Source: Tannerella sp. (GTDB taxonomy: Bacteria > Bacteroidota > Bacteroidia > Bacteroidales > Tannerellaceae). From it: a DNA stretch of 5,477 bases. The stretch is from contig JAITHS010000061.1 of the NCBI GenBank assembly GCA_031279875.1, forward strand, positions 1 to 5,477, read 5' to 3'. Below are positions 5,248 through 5,477 of the stretch, one piece after another. How positions within the stretch are numbered: the first letter of the stretch is position 1; the number at the start of each line of letters is the position of its first letter. Position numbers and translations under genes: made by a program. Below the pieces are notes generated by a model. That model saw only the letters and a list, made by a program, of their open reading frames with translations. It did no database searches and was not told the DNA's origin.

Positions 5248-5477
5248 ATGGAAACAAAATTGAAAAAACTGCCGATAGGCATACAGACATTCGATAAAAT
5301 CCGCGAAGACAATTGTCTTTATGTGGATAAAACCAAGTATTTGGTTAATTTAATAGCCACCGGTTCGGTATATTTTTACGCCCGCCCGCGCCGTTTCGGT
5401 AAATCGCTGACGGTATCGACGTTCGACGCCTTGTTTTCAGGCAAAAAAGAACTCTTCAAAGGACTTTTTGCCGAAGA
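5248..5477 (+). CDS. AAA-ATPase-like protein, 5' part (PF09820 type; runs off the window)
   Basis: Seventy-six codons are visible, open to the edge. PIGIQTFDKIREDNCLYVDKT (9-29) followed by FYARPRRFGKSLTVSTFDALF (43-63) and a GKKELFKGL segment (65-73) is the signature N-terminus of the AAA-ATPase-like family, usually about 500-570 residues long with a C-terminal PD-(D/E)XK nuclease-like domain (PDDEXK_9, formerly DUF1703). The RPRRFGKS segment serves as a divergent Walker A loop. The biological role of the family is unsettled; it is often present in many copies per Bacteroidota genome, which I recall rather than see here. The ATG is chosen because it follows a good promoter and an A-rich leader, and because the family match begins within a few residues of it. 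The C-terminal domain cannot be checked. Confidence 0.85.
   Translation, partial: METKLKKLPIGIQTFDKIREDNCLYVDKTKYLVNLIATGSVYFYARPRRFGKSLTVSTFDALFSGKKELFKGLFAE

Overview
The window looks like chromosomal DNA of a Bacteroidota member, most likely order Bacteroidales. The reasons are TAnnTTTG-type -7 promoter boxes, A-rich leaders without clear Shine-Dalgarno sites in front of the independently transcribed genes, a lipoprotein with a C-A-N-I-G-N-P-N-G-G-P-P start typical of Bacteroidales Ig-like lipoproteins, and an RPRRFGKS-type AAA-ATPase-like protein. I cannot place it to genus.

Layout. Positions 1-238 carry no gene but are dense in palindromic and dispersed repeats. Positions 239-3264 hold a two-gene minus-strand operon: a large envelope lipoprotein with Ig-like domains (1084-3264), then a secreted DUF3108-type protein (239-1081) starting 2 nt after the upstream stop. 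An 81-bp divergent promoter region (3265-3345) separates this from a plus-strand gene (3346-5064) for a Tat-type exported FAD-dependent oxidoreductase. Positions 5065-5247 are intergenic, with a second copy of a dispersed repeat, a near-perfect 37-bp palindrome and a good promoter. From 5248 the first 76 codons of an AAA-ATPase-like/PD-(D/E)XK-type protein run off the window.

The most striking signal is repeat structure. A 37-bp palindromic element built on an 18-nt half-unit (AAACCCTTGCAGYGGTTT and variants) occurs outside genes at 3-39 and 5143-5179. It also occurs as two full copies plus a half copy inside the 5' end of the lipoprotein gene (3136-3234). There it is translated in frame, supplies a repeated NPCSGFKPCKRFLL segment and probably forms the basic n-region of the signal peptide. 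This resembles, by analogy only, the protein-coding palindromic elements of Rickettsia. A different 66-bp element, 62/66 identical between copies, lies in inverted orientation at 179-244 and 5074-5139. It brackets the three complete genes, sits at a gene 3' end in both cases, and supplies the stop codon of the DUF3108 gene.

The two minus-strand genes look like one envelope unit, with both products exported. The divergent oxidoreductase is also exported, but nothing in the sequence ties its substrate to them. I see no transposase, CRISPR array, tRNA or rRNA.
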